This document shows, in pieces, positions 42,448 through 43,903 of a stretch of 43,903 bases of DNA. Where the stretch lies: positions 1-43,903 of the forward strand of contig CASBQB010000101.1 of the NCBI GenBank assembly GCA_949127655.1, in the 5' to 3' direction. Each line of letters begins with the position of its first letter. The stretch's first letter is position 1. Under the pieces are notes generated by a model. That model was given only the letters and a program-made list of their open reading frames with translations, ran no database searches and was not told the DNA's origin. Source of the DNA: Chroococcales cyanobacterium PMM_0086. GTDB taxonomy: Bacteria; Cyanobacteriota; Cyanobacteriia; Cyanobacteriales; Microcystaceae. Made by a program: the position numbers and the translations under genes.

Positions 42448-43017
42448 TTAGACATACTTATCGACAAAAGACTGTAAACCTGAATTATACCCACTGCCGA
42501 CAGCTTGAAATCTCCATTCGTTGTCTTTTTTATAGAGTCTTCCGAATTCAATTGCTGTTTCTCTAGAGAAGTCTTCTTCTAGTTCATATTTAGCTATTTC
42601 CTGACCATTTTCTTGGTTATATATTCTGATATAAGAATTTCTGACCTGACCAAAATTTTGTCTTCTTTGTTCGGCTTCGTGAATAGTCACAATAAAAACC
42701 ATTTCTTGAACGGAAGCATCAACTTTATTCAAATCAACTTGGATAGTTTCATCATCTCCATCTCCTTCTCCACTTAAGTTATCTCCTAAGTAAGTAGTTG
42801 AATTATCTGGAGAGGTTAGATTATTGTAAAAAACCAAGTATTTTTCACTAGGTATTTTACTATTAGCGTTGAGCATAAAAACAGAAGCATCTAAGTCAAA
42901 GGCTGCACCTGTATCTGTTGTATTAGTGTCCCAGCCTAGACCGATACTGGCCTGTTTGAGTGAAGGGGATTCTTTAGATAGATTGATCCGGCTACCTTTA
43001 GTTAAGCTGATACTCAT
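42448..43017 (-). CDS. terD: TerD family protein, first copy of the tandem
   Basis: 189-residue TerD domain protein: SLTKGSRINLSKESPSLKQA, GLGWDTNTTDTG, FDLDASVFMLN (40-50), GDNLSGEGDGDDETIQVDL (78-96), VFIVTIHEAEQRRQNFGQVR and FGRLYKKDNEWRFQAVGSGY. All acidic calcium-site positions are present. It leads the tandem of three and the csaB operon, so the promoter should lie in the short gap before tRNA-Ser (43018-43088). No other ter-type genes (TerB, TerC) are visible. Confidence 0.93.
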   Translation of the reverse strand: MSISLTKGSRINLSKESPSLKQASIGLGWDTNTTDTGAAFDLDASVFMLNANSKIPSEKYLVFYNNLTSPDNSTTYLGDNLSGEGDGDDETIQVDLNKVDASVQEMVFIVTIHEAEQRRQNFGQVRNSYIRIYNQENGQEIAKYELEEDFSRETAIEFGRLYKKDNEWRFQAVGSGYNSGLQSFVDKYV

Positions 43018-43088
43018 ATTTACCTCGAAAATATACTTTTACTTCTAATCCTCAATAGAACTATATCAGATTTGAGTGCTAAAATAAA

Positions 43089-43173
43089 CGGAGAAGAAGA
43101 GATTTGAACTCTTGAAGGGTTTCCCCTTAGCGGTTTTCGAGACCGCCGCAATCAACCACTCTGCCACTTCTCC
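43089..43173 (-). tRNA. tRNA-Ser(CGA)
   Basis: Read on the minus strand, 85 bases. The acceptor stem GGAGAAG (43167-43173) pairs with CTTCTCC (43090-43096) plus discriminator G. The anticodon stem is GCGGT/ACCGC with loop CTCGAAA, giving anticodon CGA (codon UCG). A long variable arm (AAGGGG...CCCTT) is typical of serine tRNAs. TTCAAAT is the T-loop. No CCA is encoded at the 3' end. Confidence 0.95.
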
Positions 43174-43295
43174 CCAAGGTGTCAAGGTTTATTATAGCCT
43201 AGGTCAAACACCTAAAGAGAAGCTAAGAAGACTGATTTAAGTTAAAGGTAGTAACCAGAAGTCATAATAGAAGATTAACAACTTAATTCCACACC

Positions 43296-43903
43296 ATGTT
43301 TGATGCCTTAACTGAACGCTTAGAAGATGCTTGGAAAAAGCTACGCGGTCAAGATAAAATTTCCCAAGCTAATATACAAGAAGTATTAACAGAGGTTCGT
43401 CGTGCCCTTTTAGCGGCCGATGTGAACCTACAAGTAGTAAAAAACTTTGTTGCACAGGTTGAAGAGAAGGCGGTAGGGAGTGAAGTAATTAGCGGGGTTA
43501 ACCCAGGGCAACAGTTTGTCAAGATAGTCTATGATGAGCTAGTGCGGGTAATGGGAGAAAGTAACACCCCTTTAAATCAAGCTCAGAAAGCCCCTACAGT
43601 CATTCTGATGGCAGGGTTACAAGGGACAGGCAAAACCACCGCCACAGCTAAACTAGCCCTCTATTTACGCAAACAAAACCGCACCTGTTTGATGGTCGCA
43701 ACCGATGTCTATCGTCCTGCAGCTATTGATCAGTTAGTAACTCTAGGAGAACAGATAGATGTTCCGGTTTTTCAATTAGGTACGGAGGCTAAACCTGTTG
43801 AAATTGCCCGTAGTGGAGTAGAAAAGGCTAGAGAATTAGGGGTTGATACTGTCATCATTGATACGGCTGGACGATTACAAATCGATTCAGAAATGATGGC
43901 TGA
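43296..43903 (+). CDS. ffh: Signal recognition particle protein Ffh/SRP54 (3' partial)
   Basis: GTPase of the signal recognition particle, which binds 4.5S RNA and signal sequences to direct membrane proteins to the SecYEG translocon. From the ATG at 43296 the frame runs off the window after about 202 codons. The N domain (MFDALTERLEDAWKKLRGQD) and the G domain are visible: P-loop LMAGLQGTGKTTATAKLALY, the ATDVYRPAAIDQL loop, and IIDTAGRLQID. The M domain lies outside. This is the cyanobacterial Ffh rather than FtsY, based on the RRALLAADVNLQVVK helix and DVYRPAA. Confidence 0.96.
   Translation, partial: MFDALTERLEDAWKKLRGQDKISQANIQEVLTEVRRALLAADVNLQVVKNFVAQVEEKAVGSEVISGVNPGQQFVKIVYDELVRVMGESNTPLNQAQKAPTVILMAGLQGTGKTTATAKLALYLRKQNRTCLMVATDVYRPAAIDQLVTLGEQIDVPVFQLGTEAKPVEIARSGVEKARELGVDTVIIDTAGRLQIDSEMMA

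Overview
The window is chromosomal DNA from a cyanobacterium of modest G+C (roughly 40% by eye). Several genes place it there: chlorophyll synthase (chlG), the cytochrome b6f subunit PetP, the short cyanobacterial RNA polymerase omega subunit, DUF1818 and DUF29 proteins, a cyanobacterial-type HNH protein, CsaB, and a polysaccharide co-polymerase fused to a tyrosine autokinase. I saw no complete HIP1 octamer (GCGATCGC) while reading, and CTAG is unusually frequent in the housekeeping parts. A unicellular or colonial, sheath-forming Chroococcales-type organism fits, but genus cannot be fixed from this window.

Left housekeeping block (1-16350). A 5'-truncated gatD (lipid II amidation) is followed, after a hairpin-rich spacer, by a tight minus-strand operon reading petP, ArsA/Get3-like protein, chlG, gcvT, 5-formyl-THF cyclo-ligase. 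Divergent from petP is a plus-strand group: rpoZ, a secreted small protein, DUF1818, dCMP deaminase and trmB. Next come a membrane protein with an in-frame 18-bp tandem repeat, uvrA coupled to a pentapeptide-repeat protein, leuC-leuD, an HNH endonuclease, and nadA.

Exopolysaccharide/O-antigen-type island (about 16.4-37.9 kb). This holds a Wzy/ligase-like membrane protein, a Wzx-type flippase, a Wzc-type co-polymerase/BY-kinase, GalE, eight complete glycosyltransferases plus one 5'-truncated one, and five methyltransferases including one FkbM type. No initiating phosphoglycosyltransferase, Wza or Wzb is visible, so those must lie elsewhere. The island carries several scars: a relic of a type I restriction R subunit at its left edge, a glycosyltransferase lacking its N-terminus, a glycosyltransferase reduced to its two ends, and a collapsed 5' duplicate of an intact glycosyltransferase. 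The last creates 37-bp perfect direct repeats around a methyltransferase gene. It looks like a locus that turns over by duplication, deletion and transfer.

Right block (38.2-43.9 kb). A stand-alone egtD (ergothioneine pathway) is divergent from a STAS protein. A minus-strand operon of three TerD paralogues leads into csaB (polysaccharide pyruvyl transferase) and a coiled-coil protein. A tRNA-Ser(CGA) and the start of ffh (SRP54) close the window.

Envelope biogenesis recurs throughout: peptidoglycan amidation (gatD), surface-polysaccharide assembly, and pyruvylation of a wall polysaccharide (csaB). The observations most worth following are the three-TerD/CsaB operon, in which the middle TerD has lost acidic calcium-site residues; the ArsA/Get3-like protein with a destroyed P-loop beside chlG; and the recombination-prone repeats in the polysaccharide island.
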